A DNA stretch of 64,000 bases, taken from assembly GCF_016919705.1 (NCBI RefSeq), contig NZ_CP070368.1:1488001-1552000 (forward strand), in the 5' to 3' direction. The notes beneath the pieces are model-generated. The model was not told where the DNA came from, did no database searches, and saw only the letters and a list, made by a program, of their open reading frames with translations. The translations under genes and the position numbers were made by a program. The DNA comes from Paracoccus methylovorus. Lineage in GTDB: Bacteria > Pseudomonadota > Alphaproteobacteria > Rhodobacterales > Rhodobacteraceae. Shown in pieces: positions 16,278 through 25,128 of the stretch; position 1 is the stretch's first letter; each line of letters starts with the position of its first letter.

Positions 16278-18542
16278 ATGAGCCGATTCTCTGCTCCTAT
16301 CGCCGAACAGATCTGGGACATGAAATACCGGCTCAAGGACAGCGACGGCCAGTCCATCGACCTGTCGGTCGAGGATAGCTGGCGCCGCATCGCCCGCGAT
16401 CTTGCCCGCGTCGAAAAGGATCCGACGCTGTGGGAAGACCGCTTTTATGCCGCGCTTGAGGATTTCAAGTTTCTGCCCGCCGGCCGCATTCTGGCCGGCG
16501 CCGGCACCGGGCGCGAGGTGACGCTGTTCAACTGCTTCGTCATGGGCACCATTCCCGACAGCATGGGCGGCATCTTCGACATGCTGAAAGAGGCCGCGCT
16601 GACCATGCAGCAGGGCGGCGGCATCGGCTATGACTTCAGCACCATCCGCCCGCGTGGGGCCGAGGTAAAGGGCGTCGCCGCCGACGCCTCGGGACCGTTG
16701 TCGTTCATGGATGTCTGGGACGCCATGTGCCGCACCATCATGTCGGCGGGCTCGCGCCGCGGGGCGATGATGGCCACCATGCGCTGCGACCACCCCGATA
16801 TCGAGGCCTTCATCCAGGCCAAGCAGGACAGCGCCCGTCTGCGCATGTTCAACCTGTCGGTGCTGGTGACGGATGCCTTCATGGAGGCAGTCAAGGCCGA
16901 TACCTCGTGGGATCTGGAATTCGGCGGCAAGGTCTATCACACCGTGCAGGCGCGCGATCTGTGGAACCGTATCATGCGCGCGACCTATGACTATGCCGAG
17001 CCGGGCGTGATCTTCATCGACCGCATCAACCAGCAAAACAACCTGTCTTATGCGGAAACCATCGCCGCCACCAACCCTTGCGGCGAACAGCCTCTGCCGC
17101 CCTATGGCGCTTGCCTGCTGGGGTCGGTCAACCTTGCCCGGCTGGTCGAGGCACCCTTTACCGCCGAGGCGCGGCTGAACGCGGACGCCCTGGACGAGTT
17201 GGTCCGCACCGCCGTGCGCATGATGGACAACGTGGTCGATGCCTCGAAATTCCCGCTGCCGCAGCAGGCGGACGAGGCGCAGGCCAAGCGCCGCATCGGG
17301 CTGGGCGTCACCGGTCTTGCCGATGCGCTGTTGATGCTGGGCCTGCGTTATGGCGCGGCTGATGCTGTCGAACAGACCCGTATCTGGATGAAGGCCATCG
17401 CGCGCTCGGCCTATCTGGCCTCGGTCGATCTGGCACGGGAAAAGGGCGCTTTCCCGCTGTTTGACGCGAAGAAATACCTGAATTCGGGCTTTATGCGCCG
17501 GATGGATGCGGACGTGCGCGAGGCGGTGGCCCAGCACGGCATCCGCAATGCGCTGCTGACCTCGATCGCGCCGACCGGCACGATCTCGCTTTACGCCGGC
17601 AACGTCAGTTCGGGCATCGAGCCGGTCTTTGCCTATGCCTATACCCGCAAGGTGCTGCAAAAGGACGGATCGCGCACCGAGGAAGAGGTCGTCGATTACG
17701 CCGTGCAGATGTGGCGCGACCTGAAAGGCGACGCCCCCCTGCCGGATTATTTCGTCAACGCCCAGACGCTGGCGCCGATGGACCATGTCGCCATGCAGGC
17801 GGCGGCACAGGAATGGGTGGACAGCTCGATCTCCAAGACCATCAACTGCCCCGAGGACATCGGCTTTGAAGAGTTCAAGGACGTCTATCTGGCCGCCTGG
17901 GATAAGGGCTGCAAGGGCTGCACCACCTATCGCCCCAATGACGTGACCGGCTCGGTCCTGTCGGTCAGCGAAAAGACCGACGCCGCGCCGCAGGCCGACA
18001 AGGGCGCCGATGTGGTCTATCTGACCGAGCCGCTGGACCGTCCAGCGGCATTGGAGGGCGCGACCTACAAGCTGAAATTCCCTGGCAGCGAGCACGCGAT
18101 CTATATCACCATCAACGACATCGTGCAGGCCGACCACCGCCGCCCCTTCGAGGTCTTCATCAACTCGAAGAACATGGAGCATTTCGCCTGGACCGTGGCG
18201 CTGACGCGCATGATCTCGGCGGTGTTCCGTCGTGGCGGCGACGTGTCCTTTGTGGTCGAGGAACTGAAGGCGGTTTTCGACCCGCGCGGCGGCGCGTGGA
18301 TCGAGGGCCGCTATGTCCCCTCGATTCTCGCGGCCATCGGCGGGGTGATCGAGCGTCACATGATCGCCACCGGCTCGCTTTCGGGTGAGGGCATGGGGCT
18401 GAAAACCGATCCCCAGGCCGAGGTAATGGCGGTGGGCGAACGCCCGCGCGGCCCCGCCTGCCCCTCTTGCGGCCAATACGGCATGCGGATGATCGAGGGC
18501 TGCATGACCTGCCCCTCTTGCGGCCATTCGAAATGCGGCTGA
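16278..18542 (+). CDS. nrdJ: Adenosylcobalamin-dependent (class II) ribonucleotide reductase
   Basis: A 754-aa enzyme that makes deoxyribonucleotides with coenzyme B12, with or without oxygen. Recognisable are 'FNCFVMGTIPDSMGGIF' near the N-terminus, the active-site loop NPCGEQPLPPYGACLLGS (~260-277), 'TSIAPTGTISLYAGNVSSG', and a C-terminal Cys-rich tail with CPSCG, CMTCPSCG and a final CG. Those supply the redox-active cysteines and a zinc ribbon. The start at MSRFSAPIAEQ was chosen over an ATG 18 bases upstream by homology of the N-terminus. Confidence 0.95.
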   Translation: MSRFSAPIAEQIWDMKYRLKDSDGQSIDLSVEDSWRRIARDLARVEKDPTLWEDRFYAALEDFKFLPAGRILAGAGTGREVTLFNCFVMGTIPDSMGGIFDMLKEAALTMQQGGGIGYDFSTIRPRGAEVKGVAADASGPLSFMDVWDAMCRTIMSAGSRRGAMMATMRCDHPDIEAFIQAKQDSARLRMFNLSVLVTDAFMEAVKADTSWDLEFGGKVYHTVQARDLWNRIMRATYDYAEPGVIFIDRINQQNNLSYAETIAATNPCGEQPLPPYGACLLGSVNLARLVEAPFTAEARLNADALDELVRTAVRMMDNVVDASKFPLPQQADEAQAKRRIGLGVTGLADALLMLGLRYGAADAVEQTRIWMKAIARSAYLASVDLAREKGAFPLFDAKKYLNSGFMRRMDADVREAVAQHGIRNALLTSIAPTGTISLYAGNVSSGIEPVFAYAYTRKVLQKDGSRTEEEVVDYAVQMWRDLKGDAPLPDYFVNAQTLAPMDHVAMQAAAQEWVDSSISKTINCPEDIGFEEFKDVYLAAWDKGCKGCTTYRPNDVTGSVLSVSEKTDAAPQADKGADVVYLTEPLDRPAALEGATYKLKFPGSEHAIYITINDIVQADHRRPFEVFINSKNMEHFAWTVALTRMISAVFRRGGDVSFVVEELKAVFDPRGGAWIEGRYVPSILAAIGGVIERHMIATGSLSGEGMGLKTDPQAEVMAVGERPRGPACPSCGQYGMRMIEGCMTCPSCGHSKCG

Positions 18543-18635
18543 TCGGCGCCGGGCAGCGCAAACTCTGCCCGGCTGGAAACCGTATCTGGCGAAATTGCAT
18601 CAAAGGTGTAGCCTTGTGATTGCAGGAAGGAGCAG

Positions 18636-20189
18636 ATGCGCATGTCCCGAAAGACCGCCCGCTATGTGATCGTCCCTGACGACAACGTCTTCAACGACAG
18701 CATGGAAACGACCAGCTTCCGGCTGTTTCGCGCCATGCATCACCGGCTTTTCCGCCCCTCGGGGGCAAAGCCCGCGGACAGCATGGCGCGGGGCGCCTGC
18801 CAAGGGTCGGAACCGGCGGCCCGGCCACCCCTGAGGATGCTGGATACCGAGGTTGGGCGGATCAGGTTGCTTGATTCCATCGGCGAGAACGAGGCGTCGC
18901 TGGTTCGTATGACGCCACAGCAGGCGCGCGAATTGCAGCGCGCCTATCCCGGACTGCGCGTGCGGCCCGAACTGCGGCTTTATCCCCTGCGCTATGGCCA
19001 GATCAATATCATTCGCAAGCAGGCCAATCCGGCAGCCTTTCGCTCGGCCAAAGAGCTTGAATTGCGCTGCGTCGACGCGCTCAGCGGCAAGCCGGTCGCC
19101 GGGGCCTCGGTCGTGGTGGTGCTGGACAGCCGGCGCGGCTTTGGCATCTCGGATGCGGTGACGGATAAGGACGGGCGGTTCCGCACCCCCCTGCCCGCCC
19201 GACAAACCCGCATCGACGCGGTGATCTGCCAGCCGCTGGCCGGATACTGGCCCGGCGGGACCGAGGATATCCCCGTCGCCGCCGAGGGCCTGACCGAACT
19301 GACCCTGTCGCTGGTCCCTGTTGCCGAGGATTTCAGCGACGGGCTTGCGCAGATGCTGGCCCCGGCAAAAAAGACCGACGGGCGTGGCGTCAGGGTCGCT
19401 GTCGTCGATACCGGCGTCGATCCCGCCAAGGGGTTGAACCTTGAACGTGGGCTGAACACCACCGGAACCGAACCCGCCGACGAATGGTTCGACAATGGCA
19501 CCGGCCATGGCACCCATGTCGCGGGCATCGTGGCCCGCATCGCGCCACAGGTCGCGCTGCATTCCTATCGCGTCTTTGAAAAGGGCGATGGCGGGGCCAG
19601 CGAATTCGCCATCGCCCGCGCCATCCGTCAGGCGGTCGAGGACGGCTGCGACATCATCAACCTGAGCCTTGGACAGTCGTCCGAGCCGATCGCGATCTCG
19701 CGCGAGGTGCGGCGCGCCCGCGCCTTGGGCGTGGTCTGCGTTGCGGCTGCTGGCAATGACTATATGTCGCCCGTCTCATATCCGGCGCGTTCAGGGGTGG
19801 TGGTGGCGGTATCGGCGGGTGGCTTGCTGGATAGCTGGCCAAAGGGCGCAATCACCGGCCGCAACGTCGCGGACGACCCCGCCCCCATAAAGGATCGCTT
19901 TTTTGCCAGATTCAGCAATATCGGACCGGAAGTGGACTTTATAGGACCGGGTGTCGGTATTATATCTTGGGTGAACAGGACCTCGAAGGGGGTAATGGAC
20001 GGCACCTCGATGGCTTGTCCCGCCGTGGCCGGGCTGGTGGCGCGGCTGCTGTCCCGAAACCCCGAAGTTCTTTCGGCGGAACGCAACCAACAGCGCTCCG
20101 ACGACATTATCAAGTTGGCGAACAGCCATGCGGTTCCGATAGGTTTCGGCCACGAATACGAAGGCGCCGGCCTGATCGACCAAAGGTAA
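18636..20189 (+). CDS. Intracellular S8 subtilisin-like peptidase with prodomain and inserted beta domain
   Basis: A 517-aa serine protease. The triad is complete: Asp258 (VAVVDTGVD), His291 (GHGTHVAG) and Ser458 (DGTSMACP), with oxyanion Asn374 (AAGND). Residues ~8-117 end in 'VRMTPQQARELQRAYPGLRV', like an I9 propeptide. Residues ~140-228 look like a carboxypeptidase-regulatory/CNA-B beta sandwich (GKPVAGASVVVVLD, 'TDKDGRFRTPLP'). There is no signal peptide or membrane segment, so it is probably cytoplasmic. A second start at 18642 has a better Shine-Dalgarno spacing. It is followed after 9 bases by the 87-aa gene and then the endonuclease, forming one operon. Confidence 0.85.
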   Translation: MRMSRKTARYVIVPDDNVFNDSMETTSFRLFRAMHHRLFRPSGAKPADSMARGACQGSEPAARPPLRMLDTEVGRIRLLDSIGENEASLVRMTPQQARELQRAYPGLRVRPELRLYPLRYGQINIIRKQANPAAFRSAKELELRCVDALSGKPVAGASVVVVLDSRRGFGISDAVTDKDGRFRTPLPARQTRIDAVICQPLAGYWPGGTEDIPVAAEGLTELTLSLVPVAEDFSDGLAQMLAPAKKTDGRGVRVAVVDTGVDPAKGLNLERGLNTTGTEPADEWFDNGTGHGTHVAGIVARIAPQVALHSYRVFEKGDGGASEFAIARAIRQAVEDGCDIINLSLGQSSEPIAISREVRRARALGVVCVAAAGNDYMSPVSYPARSGVVVAVSAGGLLDSWPKGAITGRNVADDPAPIKDRFFARFSNIGPEVDFIGPGVGIISWVNRTSKGVMDGTSMACPAVAGLVARLLSRNPEVLSAERNQQRSDDIIKLANSHAVPIGFGHEYEGAGLIDQR

Positions 20190-20198
20190 GGCCCAGAG

Positions 20199-20462
20199 GT
20201 GAAGACCATGAAGACGCAATACAAGAGACCCCTAAGCTGCGTTCTCGTCTATGCCGATGACCGCGACCCCAGCCGCGAGGAAACGGCCGAGGTGCTGGAC
20301 CAACTCAGGCCGCTGCGCGCCGAAGAGGTCGTGCCCGGCACGATCCGGGTCAAGGGCAGCCTGAACGACGTGCGCAAATATCTGGGCGAACTTGCGCATT
20401 GGCAGTTGGCGCAGGAAAAGATCTTTGCCCTTAATCCCCCGCACAAGGCACAGCTACGCTGA
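20199..20462 (+). CDS. 87-aa protein with inhibitor-I9-like pattern
   Basis: I know no family name for it. The sequence suggests a beta-alpha-beta-beta-alpha-beta order: strand SCVLVYAD, helix REETAEVLDQLR, strands around AEEVVPGTIRVKG, helix LNDVRKYLGELAHW, strand AQEKIFAL. That is the order of subtilisin propeptide/inhibitor I9 domains. It stands between a subtilase and a nuclease, and its stop overlaps the nuclease start by one base. A role as a trans-acting inhibitor or chaperone of the protease is inference. An alternative start is at 20208. Confidence 0.7.
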   Translation: MKTMKTQYKRPLSCVLVYADDRDPSREETAEVLDQLRPLRAEEVVPGTIRVKGSLNDVRKYLGELAHWQLAQEKIFALNPPHKAQLR

Positions 20463-21391
20463 TGCCGCGCGGCTTCGGCCCGTCTGCCGGGCTTGACGCG
20501 CTGCGGGTTACAAATGCAATTTTACCGCTGGAAAGCTATGACGACCGCCCGGGCTATGACCCGGGTTTCGTTTTGCAGTCTCATCCCCTGCCATTGCCCG
20601 GTCCGGGCCGCTGGGCGGATGATCTGGTCCACCTGACCCCCGAGGCCCGGCAACAGAGCCGCGACGACAGCGAGCTTCGCTATACCCATTTCTCGGTCCG
20701 TATGGCGCAGTCGCGCGCCCTGCCGCTTTGCAGCGCGTGCAATATCGACGGCAGCCGTTCCGATCACAGCGTGCCACGCAGCGACATCTGGCGGCGCGAT
20801 CCGCGGATCAATACCGGCTTGCAGAACCTGAACGAAGGTTACGGCCACGACCATCAGGGCCTGTTCAGTCGCGGTCACATGACCCGGCGCAAAGACCCGA
20901 ACTGGGGCCCGCCAGAGATCGCGCAGCGTGCCGACGCCGACACGTTCCACATCACCAATGCCGCCCCGCAGCGTCAGGGTTTCAATGCCGGCATCTGGCT
21001 GGCGCTCGAGGACTATGTCCTCGACAATACCGATCGCGCCAATCTGAAAGTGACGGTCATCACCGGCCCCATCCTTTCGCCCGATGATCCGGTCTATTAC
21101 AACCGCCGGATTCCGACCGCCTTCTGGAAGATACTGGCTTTTGTCCATGCAGGGACCGGGGCGCTGACGACGATAGGCTATCGCCGGTCGCAGATGGATT
21201 ACCTGCCCCGGCCGGCCGGTGGCCGTTTCGTCTTTGGGGATTTTCGCGACAGCCAGGTTCCGGTCCGCGCCATTGCGCAGGAAAGTGGGCTGGATCTTGC
21301 CGCCTATGCCGAACTGGACGTAATGGCCGGCGCCGGACCCGAGATGGAGATCCGGGTCGCCAGCACCGCCGACTTCTATCTGTCGCGCTGA
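20462..21391 (+). CDS. DNA/RNA non-specific endonuclease (NUC family)
   Basis: A 309-aa His-Me finger nuclease that cuts DNA and RNA with a single metal ion. The catalytic block is FSRGHMTRR with general-base His139, followed by KDPNWG; the metal-binding Asn is Asn166 in FHITNAAPQ. Most family members have DRGH; here the first residue is Ser136. 'LPLCSACNIDG' upstream is the usual N-terminal motif. Unlike the secreted NucA/Serratia enzymes it has no signal peptide, so an active enzyme would be toxic to its own cell unless controlled. It is the last gene of the subtilase operon. Confidence 0.85.
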   Translation: MPRGFGPSAGLDALRVTNAILPLESYDDRPGYDPGFVLQSHPLPLPGPGRWADDLVHLTPEARQQSRDDSELRYTHFSVRMAQSRALPLCSACNIDGSRSDHSVPRSDIWRRDPRINTGLQNLNEGYGHDHQGLFSRGHMTRRKDPNWGPPEIAQRADADTFHITNAAPQRQGFNAGIWLALEDYVLDNTDRANLKVTVITGPILSPDDPVYYNRRIPTAFWKILAFVHAGTGALTTIGYRRSQMDYLPRPAGGRFVFGDFRDSQVPVRAIAQESGLDLAAYAELDVMAGAGPEMEIRVASTADFYLSR

Positions 21392-21403
21392 TCCGAAAAC
21401 GCC

Positions 21404-23035
21404 TTAGCCATCCAGCACCGGAAAGCCGCGCGACAGGATGCGCCCGGCCAGCGGCGCGGAAATGGTGCCGGGGGTGCGGCCCCGATCAAGGCCAAGACGG
21501 GTCTGGACAAAGGCCCCCGCCAGATCGGCATCGCCTTGGGTCAGCAGCACGGCGGCGGTCAGCAGCAGGGCGCTGCGTTCGACGAACCAGCGCGCCTCGG
21601 CCTCGGGGACCGCGCTGCCCCAGCGGCTGCGATGCGCGGTCAGCGCGGCGTCATAGGCCGGGTCCAGCCCCGCCGCCGCATCCAGCCGCACCGCCAGCAT
21701 TTCAGCCGCCAGAGGATCGCGCGCCAACGTCCGCAGCGCATCAAGGCAGATCACATTGCCCGAGCCCTCCCAGATGCCGTTCAGCGGCGCCTCTCGGTAC
21801 AGCAGCGGCAGCGGCGTATCCTCGACATAGCCCATGCCGCCCAGTACCTCCATCGCCTCGGCCACGACCATCGGGCACAGCTTGTTGGCCATGTATTTCG
21901 CCAGCGCCACGCCGATGCGGGCAAAGGCGCGATCATCTTCCCCGGTGCCGTCAAAGCTTGCCGACACATGCAGGCCCAACGCCAGACTGCCGTGCCAGTC
22001 CAGCACCAGATCGGCCAGCACCGCGCGCATCAGGGGCTGGTCGATCAGCCGGCGCTGAAAGACCCTGCGATGGGCGGTCCAGTGATGCGCCTCGCGTAGC
22101 GCGGCCCGCATCAACCCCACCGGAGCCATGGCGGTATCGAGCCGGGTGTGATGCACCATCTGGAGGATGGTTCGGATACCGTCGCCCTCGCCGCCGATGC
22201 GCCACGCCAGGGCGCGGTGATACTCGATCTCGGCCGAGCCGTTCGAGCGGTTGCCGAGCTTGTCCTTGAGCCGCAGGATGCGGATCGCGTTGCGGTCCTT
22301 GTCCAGCCAGCGCGGCACCAGAAAACAGGTCAGCCCGCGCCCGGTCTGCGCCAGCGTCAGAAAGCCGTCCGACATCGGCGCCGAGCAGAACCATTTATGC
22401 CCGGTCAGCCGCCATGCCGTGCCGTCCGGTTCTGCCCGCGTCGTATTGGCGCGCACGTCCGAACCGCCCTGTTTTTCCGTCATCGCCATGCCCAGCGTCG
22501 CACCCGTCTTGCCGGCCAGCGGAAGCACGGACGGATCATAGCGCCGCGACAACAGCGCTCCGCGCCAGTCCCCGGGCAAGTCTTCGGCCGCGGAAACGAC
22601 AGGAACCGAGGCATAGGTCATGGTCAGCGGGCAGCAATGCCCCGGCTCGACCTGACTGGCCAGATAGACCATCGCGGCATGGGTCAGATGACCGGCCTGC
22701 CCGCCCTCCCACGCGACCGAATGATAGCCGGCACCGATCGAATCGCGCATGAAACGATGGTAGGCGGGGTGAAAGCGCAGCTCATCCAGCCGCCTGCCAC
22801 CGCTGTCGAACAAATCCAGTTCGGGCGAGTGGCGGTTTGCATCACGCGCGGCCTGACGCATTTCCGCCCGGCCCAGCAACGCTCCATAGCCGGCCAGCGC
22901 TTCGGTTTGCGCACCACCCGCCTGCATGATCGCCCGCAGCGCCGGATCGTCGCGCCACAGGTCGCGGTCGCCGGGGCTTTCGGGCTGGTTCATCACCTCA
23001 TGCGTTTCCAGATCGGCCGTCGGATCAAGATGCAT
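21404..23035 (-). CDS. Acyl-CoA dehydrogenase, AidB-like
   Basis: A 543-aa flavoprotein of the AidB branch: 'AMTEKQGGSDVRANTT' and 'LTGHKWFCSAPMSD' (FAD/substrate binding), 'IWEGSGNVICLDALRT' with the region of the catalytic Glu, and an extra C-terminal helical domain that makes it longer than ordinary acyl-CoA dehydrogenases (~380 aa). AidB binds DNA and protects it from alkylation in E. coli; an enzymatic role in fatty-acid or isovaleryl-CoA oxidation is equally possible. The start at 23035 has AAGGGG upstream; an ATG 7 codons earlier is possible. Confidence 0.88.
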   Translation of the reverse strand: MHLDPTADLETHEVMNQPESPGDRDLWRDDPALRAIMQAGGAQTEALAGYGALLGRAEMRQAARDANRHSPELDLFDSGGRRLDELRFHPAYHRFMRDSIGAGYHSVAWEGGQAGHLTHAAMVYLASQVEPGHCCPLTMTYASVPVVSAAEDLPGDWRGALLSRRYDPSVLPLAGKTGATLGMAMTEKQGGSDVRANTTRAEPDGTAWRLTGHKWFCSAPMSDGFLTLAQTGRGLTCFLVPRWLDKDRNAIRILRLKDKLGNRSNGSAEIEYHRALAWRIGGEGDGIRTILQMVHHTRLDTAMAPVGLMRAALREAHHWTAHRRVFQRRLIDQPLMRAVLADLVLDWHGSLALGLHVSASFDGTGEDDRAFARIGVALAKYMANKLCPMVVAEAMEVLGGMGYVEDTPLPLLYREAPLNGIWEGSGNVICLDALRTLARDPLAAEMLAVRLDAAAGLDPAYDAALTAHRSRWGSAVPEAEARWFVERSALLLTAAVLLTQGDADLAGAFVQTRLGLDRGRTPGTISAPLAGRILSRGFPVLDG

Positions 23036-23126
23036 CACCCATCCCCTTTGCTGCATCGCTGCGCGATGTTAGCCCGGAACGGCGCCCTGCCGCGAATTCC
23101 GTTGCGGCAGGGCGTCAAGACACCGC

Positions 23127-24173
23127 CTATTCGGCGGCAATCTCGCTGCGGCCGGTATAGGCGTTGATCGCGGTCTGGAACGGCAGGTGGCCGATCACCT
23201 CGCCACCCTCGTTTTCGACACGCAGCGCCTGAACCTTGCCCTCGGCCATGCGCTTCAGCGCCTCGGCAATACTGGCCTCGGGGTCGATGGCGACATCCGG
23301 GACCGGCAGGGACGCACTGGCCGTGGCCATGATCGTGCCGACCTTCAGCACACGGCCCCGGTCCACATGCTGAACGAAATTCGCCACATAGTCGTCGGCC
23401 GGACGCAACACGATATCTTGCGCCGAGCCCTGCTGGATCACATCGCCGTCGCGCAAAAGCGCGATCCGGTCACCGATGCGCAGGGCCTCGTCAAGATCGT
23501 GGGTGATGAAGACGATGGTCTTCTTCACCTCGTTCTGAAGATCCAGCAGCACCGTCTGCATGTCATAGCGGATCAGCGGGTCCAGCGCCGAATAGGCCTC
23601 GTCCATCAACAGGATCGGCGCGTCGTTGACCAGCGCGCGCGCCAGCCCCACCCGCTGCTGCATGCCTCCCGAAAGCTGGCTGGGATAGCTTTTCTCATAG
23701 CCCAGAAGCCCCACCCGCTCGATCCAGCGCATGGCGGTGCGATAGCGCTCGGCCTCGGAAAGGCCCTGCACCTCAAGCCCGTAGGCGGCATTGTCCAGAA
23801 CGGTGCGATGCGGCAGCAGGGCGAATTTCTGGAACACCATCGCGGTCCTGTGGCGGCGAAACTCGCGCAGGGCCTCGGGCGACATCTCCACGACATTCTG
23901 CCCCTCGATAATGATTTCGCCGGCGGTCGGCTCGATCAGGCGGTTGATGTGGCGGATCAGCGTCGATTTGCCCGACCCGGACAGCCCCATGATGACCTGG
24001 ATGCTTCCCGGCGCGATCGAGATGTTGATGTCGCGCAAGCCCAGCACATGATGGTGACGCGCCTGCAGTTCCGCCTTGGTCATGCCGGCCCGGACCGCCT
24101 CGACATGCTTGGCGGGATATGGGCCGAAAATCTTGTAAAGATTGCGGATCTCGATACCGATTGGATCAGCCAT
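23127..24173 (-). CDS. Betaine/choline-type ABC transporter, ATP-binding protein
   Basis: A 348-aa ATPase of the ProV/OpuAA/ChoV group that energises import of quaternary ammonium or sulfonium osmolytes. It has the group's N-terminal extension ('IRNLYKIFGPYPAKHVEAV'), Walker A GLSGSGKST, signature LSGGMQQRVGLARAL, Walker B ILLMDEAYSALDP, and a C-terminal CBS-like region after ~280. It overlaps the permease start by 8 bases, so the three transporter genes form one operon. Confidence 0.92.
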   Translation of the reverse strand: MADPIGIEIRNLYKIFGPYPAKHVEAVRAGMTKAELQARHHHVLGLRDINISIAPGSIQVIMGLSGSGKSTLIRHINRLIEPTAGEIIIEGQNVVEMSPEALREFRRHRTAMVFQKFALLPHRTVLDNAAYGLEVQGLSEAERYRTAMRWIERVGLLGYEKSYPSQLSGGMQQRVGLARALVNDAPILLMDEAYSALDPLIRYDMQTVLLDLQNEVKKTIVFITHDLDEALRIGDRIALLRDGDVIQQGSAQDIVLRPADDYVANFVQHVDRGRVLKVGTIMATASASLPVPDVAIDPEASIAEALKRMAEGKVQALRVENEGGEVIGHLPFQTAINAYTGRSEIAAE

Positions 24174-25053
24174 GGCTTACCTCGCGATGCTTTTGCAGCC
24201 GCTTGCCCCATGCCTGACTGATGCGGTCGAACAGGATGGCGATACCGACGATGGCAAAGCCGTTGAACACGCCAAGCGTGAAATACTGGTTCGAGATCGC
24301 CTTCAGCACCGGCTGACCCAGCCCCTGCACCCCGATCATCGAGGCGATCACCACCATGGCCAGCGCCATCATGATCGTCTGGTTGATCCCCGCCATGATC
24401 GTCGGCAAGGCCAACGGCAGCTCGGCCTTCACAAGCTTTTGCCATGTGGATGAGCCAAAGGCGTCCGCAGCCTCCAGCACCTCGGGATCGACTTGCCGGA
24501 TGCCCAGATTGGTCAGGCGGATCATCGGCGGGATGGCGTAGATCACCACGGCGATCAGCCCCGGCACACGACCGATGCCCAGAAGCATGACCACCGGGAT
24601 CAGATAGACAAAGCTGGGCATGGTCTGCATGACGTCCAGCACCGGGTTCAGGATCGACTGCACCCGGCGCGACCGCGCCATCAGAATGCCCAGCGGCAGC
24701 CCGACGGCGATGGAAATCAGCGTCGCGGCAAAGATCATCGACACCGTCTTCATCGTGTCGTCCCACATGCCGAACAGACCGATCAGCACCAGCGTCACCA
24801 CGCTGCCGATGACGATCCGCAGGCTGCGGCTGGCGCCCCACGCCAGAACAGCGACGACCAGCAGGATGATCGGCCATGGCGTATTGGTCAGCAGTCTTTC
24901 GGACCAGATCAGGAAACTCTGCAGCGGACTGAAAAAGCCCTCGATCATGTCGCCGTAGCTTCGGGTGAAGTTTCGAAAGCCTTCGTCGATGACCTTCTTG
25001 AGGTCGCGAAGATAGCCGTCATTTAGCTGGGGAAAGGAGGTTAACCATGTCAT
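24166..25053 (-). CDS. Betaine/choline-type ABC transporter, permease
   Basis: A 295-aa inner-membrane permease of the ProW/OpuAB/ChoW type. About six or seven membrane segments are visible (IILLVVAVLAWGASRSLRIV, 'VTLVLIGLFGMWDD', 'PSFVYLIPVVMLLGIG'). The coupling EAA loop is 'EAADAFGSSTWQKLVKAELP'. It lies between the ATPase and the binding protein. Confidence 0.92.
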   Translation of the reverse strand: MTWLTSFPQLNDGYLRDLKKVIDEGFRNFTRSYGDMIEGFFSPLQSFLIWSERLLTNTPWPIILLVVAVLAWGASRSLRIVIGSVVTLVLIGLFGMWDDTMKTVSMIFAATLISIAVGLPLGILMARSRRVQSILNPVLDVMQTMPSFVYLIPVVMLLGIGRVPGLIAVVIYAIPPMIRLTNLGIRQVDPEVLEAADAFGSSTWQKLVKAELPLALPTIMAGINQTIMMALAMVVIASMIGVQGLGQPVLKAISNQYFTLGVFNGFAIVGIAILFDRISQAWGKRLQKHREVSHG

Positions 25054-25128
25054 GGTGATCTCGTCCGCGCTGGTTCGGAAAGATAGGGGCAGGCAGCAAG
25101 AGCCGCCCGCCCGCCGGACAGGCTGCGC

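Noticed and set aside
16185..18527. A 780-codon open frame antisense to nrdJ
   Set aside because: Its His/Arg/Gly-rich product has no recognisable domain; nrdJ on the other strand is complete.
20462..21391. Endonuclease as an inactive pseudogene because of SRGH
   Set aside because: The frame is full length, His139 and Asn166 are intact, and it is tightly coupled to its neighbour, so it is more likely functional.
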